Shown here piece after piece: positions 1-8,548 of a stretch of DNA of 64,000 nucleotides (the stretch's first letter is position 1; each line of letters starts with the position of its first letter). Source of the stretch: Actinocatenispora rupis (GTDB taxonomy: Bacteria; Actinomycetota; Actinomycetes; Mycobacteriales; Micromonosporaceae); NCBI RefSeq assembly GCF_016861975.1, contig NZ_BOMB01000023.1, positions 248,001-312,000 of the forward strand. The letters are read 5' to 3'. A program made the position numbers and the translations under genes. Below the pieces are notes generated by a model. The model was not told the DNA's origin and did no database searches. It saw nothing but the letters and a program-made list of their open reading frames with translations.

Positions 1-102
1 CCCTGAGCCCCCCGGTCAGGACTCACGCTCAGAAGTCCTGAGCGCCACCGTCAGGAGCCTTGAACCCCACTGTCAGGAGCCCTGAGCCCCGCCGCTCAGG
101 AG
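1..102. repeat. Four degenerate ~22-bp units, each self-complementary
   Basis: Units at about 1-21, 36-57, 58-79 and 80-102 share a CCTGAGC...GTCAGGA(G) layout. The outer arms of most units are complementary (TCCTGA with TCAGGA), so each could form a small hairpin. The last unit runs into the stop codon of the questin-oxidase-like gene. They could act as a terminator for that leftward gene or be a species-specific dispersed repeat. The array may continue past the window edge. Confidence 0.6.
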
Positions 103-1526
103 TCCTCGCTCATCAGTTCGATCGCCGTCGCGGCCGCCGCCAACGCGTCCGGATCACCGGTACGCGCATGCACGTCGACCGCCGTGTCGACGAGCTTGAT
201 CACGTGTTCGCCCCGGTGCGCCGCGGCCCGGTCCAGCACCTCGCGTACGGGATCGGTCCCGCCCGGCGGCGCCGTCAGATCACCGACCGGTACGGGCCGG
301 TCGGGCGTGTACACGGAGGTGACGGCGGCGGACGCGGCCCAGGCGGCGCCGACGCTGGGTACCCACAGCTCGGGCGGCAGCGCGGGCAGCGTACGCAGTA
401 CGGCGTTGGGTGCGGTGGCGGAGTGTACGAGCATGACGGGCTCGCCGTACCCGAAGTACCGATAGCGGCGGACGGCGGCGTCGACGAGGTCGGCGAGCCA
501 GTCGCGGGCCCATTCGGGATCGTCCGGCGGCGCACCGGCCGCGAGCGAGTCGGGCCAGGAAACCGCAGCTCCCGAAGCCCCGGAAGGCCCGACCGCCGAC
601 GCCCCAACCCCCGAAGCCCCGACCCCCGAGACTCCAGGTTCCCGACGTGAAATCCCGGAGTCATGGCCCGAAGGCCCGGACCGCGACCCCGATGCCAGGC
701 CCGGGCCCGCCCCGAACCCCGACTCCGATCCCAGCCCCGCCGCAGACGTAGACCCGGAACCGGCCCCCGGCTCCGATCCAGACACCGACCCGAAACCCGA
801 TCCCGAACCCGCCCCCGACCTCCGCCCCGCCGCTGACGCCGACCCGGAACCCGATCCCAGGCCCGCCGCAGACGCAGACGTAGACCCGGAACCCGGTCCC
901 GGTACGGACGGTGGGACCGCGCGTCCCGTACCGGTGAGTCCGTCGAGGCGGGCGAGCCGGTCGCGGATCCCGCCGGTCTGGTCGGGGAGTACGGGGACGT
1001 GGTCGAGGGCGGCGTCGGGTGTGAGGGTGCCGCCGACGGTACCGAGTTCGACGCCGGGTACGGCCTGCCAGCGTGCCGCCCAGTACGCGAGGGCGTGGCC
1101 GAGTTCGGCGACGGCGGCGGGCGACTCGTCGCCGGACAGCAGGGTACGGACGGCGTGGCCGACGCGGATGACGCCGTGGGTGGCGCCGGCGGCGATGCCG
1201 GGCAGCAGCCGTGGCCACCAGGTCACCAGTACGTCGCGCCAGGGTCGCTCGGTGGTCTCGCCGGTGAGCAGGTCGACCCAGTCGGCGATGCGGCGGGGGT
1301 CGCCGAGCGCGTCCCGCCACCGGCCGGCGTCGATGGGCTCGTACCGGCTGGGCATGTCTTCCAGTTTCGGTGCGTACCAGTCGATCCAGCGGTGGATGTC
1401 CGTGTCGTGGCCGTGCCGGGCGAGTGCCTCGACGGCCATGGGTGCGTGGTTGGAGAGCCAGCCCTGGCGTTCGGGTCCGGTGCGGTGCAGCCGCTCGTAC
1501 GCCTCGTCCAGGATTCCGTCGGCCAT
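96..1526 (-). CDS. Questin oxidase-like protein (AflY/HpnF-type) with low-complexity insert
   Basis: 476 aa. The N-terminal part (about 1-200), with a helical domain and the HGVIRVGHAVR motif, and the C-terminal part (about 335-476) resemble the questin-oxidase/DUF4243 family, which includes fungal Baeyer-Villiger-type enzymes; bacterial members have no established substrate. About residues 205-330 are Ser/Gly/Ala repeats (GSGS, ASAAG, GVGASG) that interrupt the family fold and are probably disordered. The start is supported by GAGGAGG seven bases upstream. It is transcribed away from the LD-carboxypeptidase gene. No redox partner is adjacent, so function stays open. Family membership is by motif recognition only. 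Confidence 0.7.
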   Translation of the reverse strand: MADGILDEAYERLHRTGPERQGWLSNHAPMAVEALARHGHDTDIHRWIDWYAPKLEDMPSRYEPIDAGRWRDALGDPRRIADWVDLLTGETTERPWRDVLVTWWPRLLPGIAAGATHGVIRVGHAVRTLLSGDESPAAVAELGHALAYWAARWQAVPGVELGTVGGTLTPDAALDHVPVLPDQTGGIRDRLARLDGLTGTGRAVPPSVPGPGSGSTSASAAGLGSGSGSASAAGRRSGAGSGSGFGSVSGSEPGAGSGSTSAAGLGSESGFGAGPGLASGSRSGPSGHDSGISRREPGVSGVGASGVGASAVGPSGASGAAVSWPDSLAAGAPPDDPEWARDWLADLVDAAVRRYRYFGYGEPVMLVHSATAPNAVLRTLPALPPELWVPSVGAAWAASAAVTSVYTPDRPVPVGDLTAPPGGTDPVREVLDRAAAHRGEHVIKLVDTAVDVHARTGDPDALAAAATAIELMSEDS

Positions 1527-1634
1527 CGTGTCCTCCTCGGCTCGGTTCCACGATGCTGCACGCTGAACCGGACTTCAGGTCAAGCGGTGAATCCCGGATG
1601 TGGCGGCGGATCCCGGCTGCTAGCGTCTCGACCC

Positions 1635-2672
1635 GTGCACACGTACCCGACGAAGCCACGGCCCGGTGACCGGGTCGCCGTGCTGTCCCCCGCCGCGGCG
1701 CTGCCCGCGATCTTCCCCGGCCCGTTCGAGCTGGGGCTGGAGCGGCTGCGGGACGACTTCGGCCTGGTCCCGGTGGAGTACCCGACGACGCGGAAGTTCG
1801 GTGCGAGCCCGGCGGAGCGCGCCGCGGACGTGCACGCCGCGTTCGCCGACCCGGACATCGCCGCGATCGTGACGAGCATCGGCGGCGCCGACCAGATCAA
1901 GGTACTGCCGCATCTGGACGCGGATCTGTTGCGCGCCAACCCGAAGCCGTTCTTCGGGCTCAGCGACAACACGAACCTGCACGTCTTCCTCTGGAACCTC
2001 GGCATCGTCTCGTACTACGGCGGCACGGTGATGACGGCGCTCGGCCGTGGCGGCTCGATGAACCCGCACACCACCGAGTCGCTGCGCGCCGCCCTCTTCA
2101 CCCACGACGAGTACGAGCTGCGTCCGGCGGCGGAGTACACCGACGTGGACCGGGAGTGGACGGAGCCGGCGACGCTGGCGACCGAGCCGCCGATGCTGCC
2201 CGCCGGCGGCTGGACCTGGCACGGCCCGGCGACGACGGTGACCGGCCCGGCGTGGGGCGGCTGCCTGGAGATCGTCGACTGGAACCTGCGCGCCGGCCGC
2301 TGGATCCGCTCCCCCGAGGCGTACGACGGGTCCGTGCTGTTGCTGGAGACCTCGGAGGAGATGCCCCGCGCGCAGGACGTCTACCGGGTGTTGTCGGGGA
2401 TGGGCGAGCGCGGCATGCTCCAGCGTTTCGCCGCGGTCCTCGTCGGCCGCCCGAAGTGCTGGGCGCTCGACAACCGGAACACCCCCGAGCAGAAGACGGC
2501 GTACGCGGAGGCCCAGCGGGACGCGTTCCGCACCGCGCTCGACGAGTACCACCCGGGGGTTCCGGTGGTGTTCGACGTCGACTTCGGCCACACGGACCCG
2601 CAGCTCGTCGTGCCGATCGGCGGCCAGGTCACCGTGGACCCGACTGCCCGCCGCATCACCGTCCGGTACTGA
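1635..2672 (+). CDS. LD-carboxypeptidase / S66 family peptidase (MccF-like)
   Basis: 345 aa. The N-terminus (KPRPGDRVAVLSPAA) and the GLSDNTNLHVFLWNLG stretch, which carries the likely nucleophile Ser in GLSD, are hallmarks of the S66 family: LD-carboxypeptidase A, which trims the L,D bond of tetrapeptide murein stems, and MccF, which hydrolyses microcin C. The C-terminal half has the expected GxxEIVDWNLRAG and DFGHTDPQLVVPIGG segments that contribute the Glu/His dyad. No signal peptide is visible, so it is cytosolic. The GTG start lies 8 nt after TAGCGT with no Shine-Dalgarno, consistent with a leaderless transcript. An MccF-like detoxifying role is equally possible. Confidence 0.85.
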   Translation: MHTYPTKPRPGDRVAVLSPAAALPAIFPGPFELGLERLRDDFGLVPVEYPTTRKFGASPAERAADVHAAFADPDIAAIVTSIGGADQIKVLPHLDADLLRANPKPFFGLSDNTNLHVFLWNLGIVSYYGGTVMTALGRGGSMNPHTTESLRAALFTHDEYELRPAAEYTDVDREWTEPATLATEPPMLPAGGWTWHGPATTVTGPAWGGCLEIVDWNLRAGRWIRSPEAYDGSVLLLETSEEMPRAQDVYRVLSGMGERGMLQRFAAVLVGRPKCWALDNRNTPEQKTAYAEAQRDAFRTALDEYHPGVPVVFDVDFGHTDPQLVVPIGGQVTVDPTARRITVRY

Positions 2673-2829
2673 CCGGCGCCCCGGCCAGGGTTCGACGTCG
2701 GTAAGAACGGCGGGGCGTCCTGCGCCGTCTGGCCGGGATGCCCTACGCTGCCGGTCTCGTCGGTGACGCTCGGTGGGAGACTGATGCTGCCGGCTGGCAG
2801 CGTACGGGGTGCATCGAGGAGGGCGGCCG

Positions 2830-3657
2830 ATGGCGAGTGACGTGGTGGACGATCAGGACATGTCGTCGTCTGATCCCGCGATCGAGCGGGCCGCCCGCGC
2901 GGTCGAGCTGCCCGAGCCCTGGTGCGACTCGGCCGTGACGGTCGTGCTGCCCACGTACAACGAGGCCGACAACCTGCCGGTGATCACCCGCGCGCTGCTC
3001 GCCCTGCCGCTGTCCGCGCTGCGGATCCTGGTGGTCGACGACAACAGCCCCGACGGTACGGGTGAGGTCGCCGAGAAGCTCGCGGAGGAGCTGGACGGCC
3101 GCCTGTCGGTGGTGCACCGGACGGCCAAGGAGGGCCTCGGCCGGGCGTACGTGGACGGCATGACCCGCGCGCTCGACGCCGGTGCCGACTTCGTCGTACA
3201 GATGGACGCCGACCTGTCGCACTCCCCGGAGTACCTGCCGGAGATGCTGGGCACGCTGCTCGCCACCCGCGCCGGCGTCGTCATCGGCTCCCGCTACGTC
3301 ACCGGCGGCGTACTGGCGGAGGAGTGGGGCCTGCACCGCAAGCTGCTGTCCGGCTGGGCGAACTTCTACGTGCAGCGGCTGTTGTCGCTGCGGATCCGGG
3401 ACGTGACCGCCGGGTTCAAGCTGTGGCGCGCGTCGACGCTGCGGGACATCGACCTGGAGTCGGTCGGCAGCAACGGCTACAGCTTCCAGGTCGAGATGAA
3501 CTACCGGACTGTTCTGCGCGGGCACAAGGTGATGGAGGTGCCGATCCGGTTCGAGGAGCGGCAGCGCGGCGCGTCGAAGATGAGCTTCGCCGTGCAGTGG
3601 GAGTCCGCCCTCATGCCGCTACGGCTGCGTCGGCGCCGGCGCGACCTGCGCCCCTGA
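2830..3657 (+). CDS. Polyprenol monophosphomannose synthase (GT2 glycosyltransferase)
   Basis: 275 aa. It transfers mannose from GDP-mannose to polyprenyl phosphate on the cytoplasmic face; the product is the donor for lipoglycan synthesis and protein O-mannosylation. Visible family features are VVLPTYNEADNL near the N-terminus, VVDDNSPDGTG, the metal-binding QMDADLSHSP and the C-terminal EVPIRFEERQRGASKMS. There is no transmembrane segment, as in the soluble actinobacterial Ppm1 catalytic domain, and no Lnt-type acyltransferase is fused or adjacent. ATG is preferred over the upstream GTG because GAGGAGGG sits 6 nt before it. The ~35 residues before the GT2 domain are variable. Confidence 0.9.
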   Translation: MASDVVDDQDMSSSDPAIERAARAVELPEPWCDSAVTVVLPTYNEADNLPVITRALLALPLSALRILVVDDNSPDGTGEVAEKLAEELDGRLSVVHRTAKEGLGRAYVDGMTRALDAGADFVVQMDADLSHSPEYLPEMLGTLLATRAGVVIGSRYVTGGVLAEEWGLHRKLLSGWANFYVQRLLSLRIRDVTAGFKLWRASTLRDIDLESVGSNGYSFQVEMNYRTVLRGHKVMEVPIRFEERQRGASKMSFAVQWESALMPLRLRRRRRDLRP

Positions 3658-3833
3658 CCCGCACCGTACGGGGTCGTCCTGTCACGACCGGAAACGGCGG
3701 GCCGTCCTGCCCCTAGGGAGTTTTCCCCGAGTGGGCGTGACGTACGGAACATTCGCGCTCCTCCAGACGGGTCGCTACCCGGACATACCCTGCGATCCTT
3801 ACGGGCTGCGGTGAACAGACCACGGAGGCGGGG

Positions 3834-3862
3834 TTGCCTGCCGGGTAACCCGTTCGTTATGT
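3834..3862 (+). promoter_or_regulatory. Promoter of the RlpA-like gene with internal palindrome
   Basis: TTGCCT (3834-3839), a 17-bp spacer and TTATGT (3857-3862). The spacer contains the 11-nt palindrome CGGGTAACCCG at 3842-3852, a possible operator. The predicted transcript start near 3869 leaves only ~28 nt of leader. Confidence 0.5.
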
Positions 3863-3896
3863 TCCGCGGGATCGGTCGACAGGAAGGGGAGCTGCG

Positions 3897-4493
3897 TTGA
3901 ACGGCAGGCACGTACGCCGGCGGTTTGCTCGCCCAGTGCTCCCCATCGCTGCCGGCCTCGTCGTGGCCGCCGTCGCCGCAGGCACCGTCTCCCTGACGCT
4001 CGCCGGGCACGACGCGGAGGCCCAGTCGCCGAACACCAAGTCCGCCGCCGCGACGTCGGCCGAGCGTCAGGCGGCCGAGCAGCGCGCCTCGCGGGGCAAA
4101 CCGCGCAGCGCCGCGGGTGGCAGCGCCGCGGGTGGCAGTGCCGCCGGGTCCGACGCGGCCGGCAAGGCCGACTCGTCGTCCGACGAGGGGGGCCAGGCGC
4201 CCACCACCGGGAACAGCGGCAGCTGCCAGGTCGGTTACGTCGCCACCGGTACGAAGACCGCGAGCGGCGAGTCGTTCGACGCGACCGCGATGACCGGCGC
4301 CAACCTGACCCTGCCGTTCGGCAGCAAGGTCCTCATCACCAACCCGGACAACGGCAAGTCCGTCGAGATCCGGATCAACGACCGCGGGCCGTACTCGGGC
4401 TCCCGCTGCTTCGACCTCACCAGCTCCGCGTACGGCAAGATCGCGTCGCTGTCGGACAGCTCGGTGAAGGTCGAGTACCAGGTCATCTCCTGA
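3897..4493 (+). CDS. Secreted RlpA-like double-psi beta-barrel protein
   Basis: 198 aa. An N-terminal signal sequence (twin-basic start, hydrophobic run about 13-35) is followed by a low-complexity Ala/Gly/Ser linker (AAGGS repeats, about 45-100) and a C-terminal double-psi beta-barrel (about 105-198). The barrel shows GYVATGTKTASGE, the LPFGSKVLITNP strand and the RINDRGPY motif with the conserved Asp of RlpA/expansin-like folds. In other bacteria such domains bind or cleave peptidoglycan. Two Cys (in SCQVG and SRCFDL) may form a disulfide after export. The TTG start is chosen because AGGAAGGGGA precedes it; no upstream ATG is in frame. Confidence 0.8.
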   Translation: MNGRHVRRRFARPVLPIAAGLVVAAVAAGTVSLTLAGHDAEAQSPNTKSAAATSAERQAAEQRASRGKPRSAAGGSAAGGSAAGSDAAGKADSSSDEGGQAPTTGNSGSCQVGYVATGTKTASGESFDATAMTGANLTLPFGSKVLITNPDNGKSVEIRINDRGPYSGSRCFDLTSSAYGKIASLSDSSVKVEYQVIS

Positions 4494-4619
4494 CAATTCG
4501 GGGCGGCGCCGCGCCACCCGGGCCAGGAAGATCCACGAAACGCCCCCTGGGCCTCGCGTACCGCGCGGGCACGGGGCATCCTGTGTCCATCCGATCCGCC
4601 CCGGGACCTGAGATGAGCG

Positions 4620-5738
4620 ATGCCTCGTAACCCGGCGCGTCGTGTGATGCGCCCCGATGCCCGTGCCGGCCTCGGCGCTGCCCTGGTCCTGCTCGTCCTG
4701 ATCGTCTCGGTCGAACTCGCCGACGGCCGCAATCCCAGTTACGTGGGACTGCTCGCGACCCCGCCGTTCCTGGCCGCCGCGTTCGGTTCCTGGCGTACGG
4801 TGCTGCCCGTCGGGCTGGTCTCGGTCGTCCTGGCGACGATGTTCTGGCTGACCGCGCCGACCGGCCCGGACACCGCGGTGGCGGTGAACGTGGTCGCGGT
4901 GCTGTTCGCGAGCGGCATCGCCGCCGCCGTCGGCGCCGTACGACAACGTCAGGTCGAACGGTTCGCCGCGCTGTCGCGCCTGGCGTCCGTGGCCCAGCAG
5001 GCGATTCTCGGCCCGCTCGGTCCGCGCGTCGGCAACCTCCCCCTCGCCGCCCGGTACGTCTCGGCCAGCGCCGAGGCCGACATCGGCGGTGACCTGTACG
5101 AGGCGGTCGACACGACGTACGGGGTGCGGCTGTTGATCGGTGACGTCCGCGGGAAGGGCCTCGACGCCGTACGGCTGGCCAGCATCGTGCTCGGCTCGTA
5201 CCGGCACGTCGCGTACGAGCGGGCGGACCTGCGGGCGATCCTCGCCGACCTGGACCGGGCGGTGGCGCGGTCGGTCGGTCTGGAGGACTTCGTCACGGCG
5301 GCCCTGCTGGAGGAACGCGGCGGCACCCTGACCGTACTGAACTGCGGGCATCCCGCCCCGCTGCTGCTGCGCCGCGGCCAGGCCATCCCGCTCGATCCGC
5401 CCGCGCCGGCGCCGCCGCTCGGGTTCATGCCGCTGGCGCGCCCGCGGGTACAGCGGCTGGAGCCGGGCGACCGGATCCTGCTGTACACGGACGGGTTGGC
5501 GGAGGCGCGGCGCAACGGCGAGTTCTTCCCGATCGAGGAGCGCGCCTGGGGGCTGCTGGGGCACGGTACCGTGCAGGACGGCCTGGCGTCGCTGGAGGCC
5601 GCGCTGATCGAGTGGGTGAACGGGATCCTCGACGACGACATCGCGCTGGTACTGCTGGAGTACACGGGGGCGTCGCGGACGGTGGGCGGGTCGACGCCGA
5701 GCTGGGAGCTGGGCGACGGCGCGGCGAACGCCACGTAG
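4620..5738 (+). CDS. Membrane SpoIIE-type serine phosphatase (PP2C)
   Basis: 372 aa. Three to four N-terminal hydrophobic segments (about 17-115) anchor a cytosolic SpoIIE/PPM phosphatase domain (about 135-350). Metal-binding motifs visible are DIGGDLYEAV, DVRGKGLDA and LYTDGLAEAR; DDDIALVLLEY near the end supplies the last acidic pair. Such proteins usually dephosphorylate anti-sigma-factor antagonists, but no STAS or RsbW gene lies near here, so the substrate is unknown. ATG at 4620 is the only reasonable start; an ATG 7 nt upstream opens only a five-codon ORF ending in TAA. A GC-rich hairpin lies just downstream. Confidence 0.88.
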   Translation: MPRNPARRVMRPDARAGLGAALVLLVLIVSVELADGRNPSYVGLLATPPFLAAAFGSWRTVLPVGLVSVVLATMFWLTAPTGPDTAVAVNVVAVLFASGIAAAVGAVRQRQVERFAALSRLASVAQQAILGPLGPRVGNLPLAARYVSASAEADIGGDLYEAVDTTYGVRLLIGDVRGKGLDAVRLASIVLGSYRHVAYERADLRAILADLDRAVARSVGLEDFVTAALLEERGGTLTVLNCGHPAPLLLRRGQAIPLDPPAPAPPLGFMPLARPRVQRLEPGDRILLYTDGLAEARRNGEFFPIEERAWGLLGHGTVQDGLASLEAALIEWVNGILDDDIALVLLEYTGASRTVGGSTPSWELGDGAANAT

Positions 5739-5760
5739 GCGCCGCGCTCCGGATACGCCT

Positions 5761-5790
5761 CGGGGCGGCCGGATCGTCCCGGCCGCCCCG
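5761..5790. terminator. Bidirectional hairpin between convergent genes
   Basis: A perfect 12-bp stem, CGGGGCGGCCGG (5761-5772) with CCGGCCGCCCCG (5779-5790), and a 6-nt loop. It lies between the phosphatase gene and the convergent 39-codon ORF. There is no U-tract, as is usual in actinomycetes. Confidence 0.75.
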
Positions 5791-5836
5791 ACGGCGCGGC
5801 ATCCACGTACCCCTCAGACGTGGTTGCCGGTGGTGC

Positions 5837-5956
5837 TCAGCTCTCGGCGGACTCGGCGTCGGTCGTGGTCGTGCCGCCCGATTCGGTACTCCCGGCGCGG
5901 TGCCGGCCGACGTAGCGGCTCTTGCTGGCGAACCTGTTCAGCAGGCTGGTCAACAT
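5837..5956 (-). CDS. Small 39-aa hypothetical protein
   Basis: 39 codons starting MLTSLLNRFASKSRYVGRHR, then a Ser/Thr/Glu-rich acidic tail. GGAAGGGG lies about 8 nt before the ATG. It sits alone between the terminator of the phosphatase and the divergent fadE5 promoter. The basic amphipathic N-terminus with an acidic tail is compatible with a membrane- or nucleic-acid-binding small protein, but nothing establishes a function. I favour it over longer ORFs in other frames because of the ribosome-binding site and the terminator placement. Confidence 0.45.
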   Translation of the reverse strand: MLTSLLNRFASKSRYVGRHRAGSTESGGTTTTDAESAES

Positions 5957-6108
5957 GTCCCGGCCCCTTCCCATCCAGCCGCCCGCGGCAGGGGGCGGGC
6001 GGCAGGCTGACGCGGACCTCGCGGCCCGTCGTGGGGGTCAACGACGGTCACGACCTGCGGTGACGCACGTCACTGAGAGTGTGAGTGTCGGCGATCCGAC
6101 AAGGCTGG

Positions 6109-6136
6109 CTTGCCTCTGGTTACCCATGGGTAATAC
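6109..6136 (+). promoter_or_regulatory. fadE5 promoter with TTACCCATGGGTAA operator
   Basis: A perfect 14-nt palindrome TTACCCATGGGTAA occupies 6120-6133, between a TTGCCT-like -35 near 6109 and an AATAC-containing -10. A repressor bound here would block RNA polymerase. The palindrome form fits a TetR-family site, but no regulator is encoded next to it. Confidence 0.5.
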
Positions 6137-6220
6137 AGTTGGTTACTGAAGAGTACGGGTCGGCGACGGGTGAGACTGCCGCCGACGCTGGCGCCAGACG
6201 GTAGTCCGGGGAGCTTGCAC

Positions 6221-8071
6221 ATGGGTCACTACAAGAGCAACCTGCGGGACCTCGAATTCAACCTGTTCGAGGTGTTCGGCACGGCCGACCGGCTGGCCAA
6301 GCCGCCGTTCGAGGAGATCGACGAGGACACCGCCCGCGGCCTGCTGGCCGAGATCGACCGCTTCGCCCGCGAGGAACTCGCCACGTCGTACGCGGACGCC
6401 GACCGCAACCCGCCGGTGTTCGACCCGGCCACCCACACGGTGAAGCTGCCCGAGTCCTTCCGTAAGCCGTTCCTCGCGATGATGGACGCGGAGTACTGGC
6501 GGATGGACATTCCGGAGGAGATGGGCGGCACGTCCGCGCCGCGCGCCCTCTGGTGGTCGGCCGCCGAGATGATCCTCGGCGCCAACCCCGCCGCGTTCAT
6601 GTACGCCGCGGGTCCGTCCTTCGCCGGCGCGCTCTACGCCGACGGTACGGACGAGCAGCGCGCGTGGGCGAAGCTGTTCACGGAGAAGCGCTGGGGCGCG
6701 ACGATGGTGCTCACCGAGCCGGACGCCGGGTCGGACGTCGGCGCCGGCCGCACCAAGGCGTACAAGCAGGAGGACGGCACCTGGCGGATCGAGGGCGTCA
6801 AGCGCTTCATCACGTCGGGTGAGCACGACCTGAGCGAGAACATCATCCACTACGTACTGGCGCGGCCGGTCGGCGTCGAGGGCGCCGGCGGCCCCGGTAC
6901 GAAGGGGTTGTCGCTGTTCGTGGTGCCGAAGTTCCGGTTCGACCCGGAGACGGGTGAGCTGGGCGAGCGCAACGGCGCGTACGTGACGAACGTCGAGCAC
7001 AAGATGGGCCTCAAGGTCTCAACGACCTGCGAGCTGACCCTCGGTGACGGCGAGCCGTGCGTGGGCTACCTGGTCGGCGACGTGCACGACGGCATCCGGC
7101 AGATGTTCCACATCATCGAGTACGCGCGGATGTTCGTGGGTACGAAGGCGATGTCGGCGCTGTCCACCGGGTACCTGAACGCGCTGGAGTACGCGAAGTC
7201 GCGGGTGCAGGGCGCCGACCTGACCAACCCGTCTAAGTCCGCGCCGCGCGTGACGATCACGCACCACCCCGACGTGCGGCGTTCGCTGCTGATGCAGAAG
7301 TCGTACGCGGAGGGGTTGCGGGCGCTGGTCGCGTACACGGCGAACTGGCAGGACGCGGTGAAGATCGCGGTCGCGACCGGTGACGCGGACGCCGAGGAGC
7401 TGGCGAAGCGGGTCAACGACCTGCTGCTGCCGCTGGTGAAGGGCTGCGGCTCGGAGCGGGCGTACGAGCTGCTCGGGTCGGAGTCGCTGCAGACGTTCGG
7501 CGGGTCCGGCTTCCTGCAGGACTACCCGATCGAGCAGTACATCCGCGACTCGAAGATCGACACCCTGTACGAGGGCACCACGGCGATCCAGTCCCAGGAC
7601 CTGTTCTTCCGCAAGATCGTGAAGGACCAGGGCAATGCGCTGCTCGCGGTGGCCGGCGAGATCAAGGCGTTCGTGGACGCCGAGGGCGGCGACGAGCAAC
7701 TCAAGGTCGTCCGCGCCGCCGTCGGTACGGCCCTGGACAACGTGCAGGGCATCCTCGGCAAGATCTTCGAGTACGCGGGGGCCGCCCAGCAGGGCGAGCC
7801 GCGGTCGATCTACAAGGCAGCGCTGCACCTGCGTCGCCTGCTGCTCGCCATGGGCGACCTGGTCATCGGCTGGCTGCTGGCGCGCCAGGCCGAGGTGGCG
7901 CTGGCGAAGCTGGCGGGCGAGGTCTCCGACGACGACCGGCTGTTCTACACCGGCAAGGTCGCCGCGGCGTCGTTCTTCGCCGCCGAGGTACTGCCGCGGC
8001 TGGCCAGCGACAAGGCCATCGTCGAGGGCGCCAACCTCGACGCGATGGACCTGCCCGAGGCCGCCTTCTGA
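6221..8071 (+). CDS. fadE5: FadE5-like acyl-CoA dehydrogenase
   Basis: 616 aa FAD enzyme oxidising acyl-CoA to trans-2-enoyl-CoA, first step of beta-oxidation. The opening [20 protein letters not shown], the [15 protein letters not shown] stretch, [19 protein letters not shown] (flavin/substrate region), [12 protein letters not shown] and [18 protein letters not shown] all follow mycobacterial FadE5, a broad-chain-length enzyme of similar length (about 611 aa). ATG 6221 has GGGGAG 7 nt upstream, so 17 codons of in-frame upstream sequence are excluded. The gene stands alone, with a candidate operator upstream and a strong terminator downstream. No electron-transfer flavoprotein gene is nearby. 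Confidence 0.93.
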   Translation: MGHYKSNLRDLEFNLFEVFGTADRLAKPPFEEIDEDTARGLLAEIDRFAREELATSYADADRNPPVFDPATHTVKLPESFRKPFLAMMDAEYWRMDIPEEMGGTSAPRALWWSAAEMILGANPAAFMYAAGPSFAGALYADGTDEQRAWAKLFTEKRWGATMVLTEPDAGSDVGAGRTKAYKQEDGTWRIEGVKRFITSGEHDLSENIIHYVLARPVGVEGAGGPGTKGLSLFVVPKFRFDPETGELGERNGAYVTNVEHKMGLKVSTTCELTLGDGEPCVGYLVGDVHDGIRQMFHIIEYARMFVGTKAMSALSTGYLNALEYAKSRVQGADLTNPSKSAPRVTITHHPDVRRSLLMQKSYAEGLRALVAYTANWQDAVKIAVATGDADAEELAKRVNDLLLPLVKGCGSERAYELLGSESLQTFGGSGFLQDYPIEQYIRDSKIDTLYEGTTAIQSQDLFFRKIVKDQGNALLAVAGEIKAFVDAEGGDEQLKVVRAAVGTALDNVQGILGKIFEYAGAAQQGEPRSIYKAALHLRRLLLAMGDLVIGWLLARQAEVALAKLAGEVSDDDRLFYTGKVAAASFFAAEVLPRLASDKAIVEGANLDAMDLPEAAF

Positions 8072-8092
8072 CCTGATCCGAGAAACCCCCTG

Positions 8093-8135
8093 ACACGAAC
8101 GGTCCCCGGCCCTCCCGCCCGGGGACCGTTCGTGT
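8093..8135 (+). terminator. 17-bp stem terminator after fadE5
   Basis: ACACGAACGGTCCCCGG (8093-8109) pairs perfectly with 8119-8135 across a 9-nt loop. It directly follows the fadE5 stop. Confidence 0.85.
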
Positions 8136-8190
8136 GTCCGGAACGTGTCGACCGGCGCGTTCCGGGTACGTACGGGTCAGGAGGTGGCTC

Positions 8191-8505
8191 ATGGGTATTG
8201 GAATCGGCATCTTCCTGCTGGTACTCGGCGCGATCCTGGCGTTCGCCGTACATGCGGACCTGGGCTGGCTCGACGTACGCGTGGTCGGATGGATCCTGCT
8301 GCTCGCGGGCGCGGTCGAACTGGTGATCACGCTGGCCGTGTGGTCGCGGCGGCGCCGCGGGACCACGGTGACGCAGCGCGAGGTGTACCAGGACGGCCAT
8401 CCGACCACGGTGACGGAACGGCGCAGCGTCAACGATCCGTCGGTGGCGCCGGAGACCGGTCCGGGCGGCAGTACGCGGGCGCCCAGGCCGGCCCGGCGGG
8501 CCTGA
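8191..8505 (+). CDS. DUF6458-like small membrane protein
   Basis: 104 aa. Two transmembrane helices (MGIGIGIFLLVLGAILAF and VVGWILLLAGAVELVITLAV) are joined by a short loop with the HADLGWLDV motif. A basic cytoplasmic tail ends in low-complexity Arg/Pro sequence. This layout is the DUF6458 family of actinobacteria (recalled, not searched); its role is unknown. AGGAGGT 5 nt before the ATG fixes the start. It is monocistronic, following the fadE5 terminator. Confidence 0.8.
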   Translation: MGIGIGIFLLVLGAILAFAVHADLGWLDVRVVGWILLLAGAVELVITLAVWSRRRRGTTVTQREVYQDGHPTTVTERRSVNDPSVAPETGPGGSTRAPRPARRA

Positions 8506-8548
8506 AAGACGCTGGTCGCGGCGCGGCGCCGGGTCGTACGCTGGCGCC

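Noticed and set aside
3658-3896. Possible c-di-AMP (ydaO) riboswitch before the RlpA-like gene
   Set aside because: Such genes often carry one in actinomycetes, but the conserved ydaO core motifs are absent and the likely promoter leaves only a ~28-nt leader.
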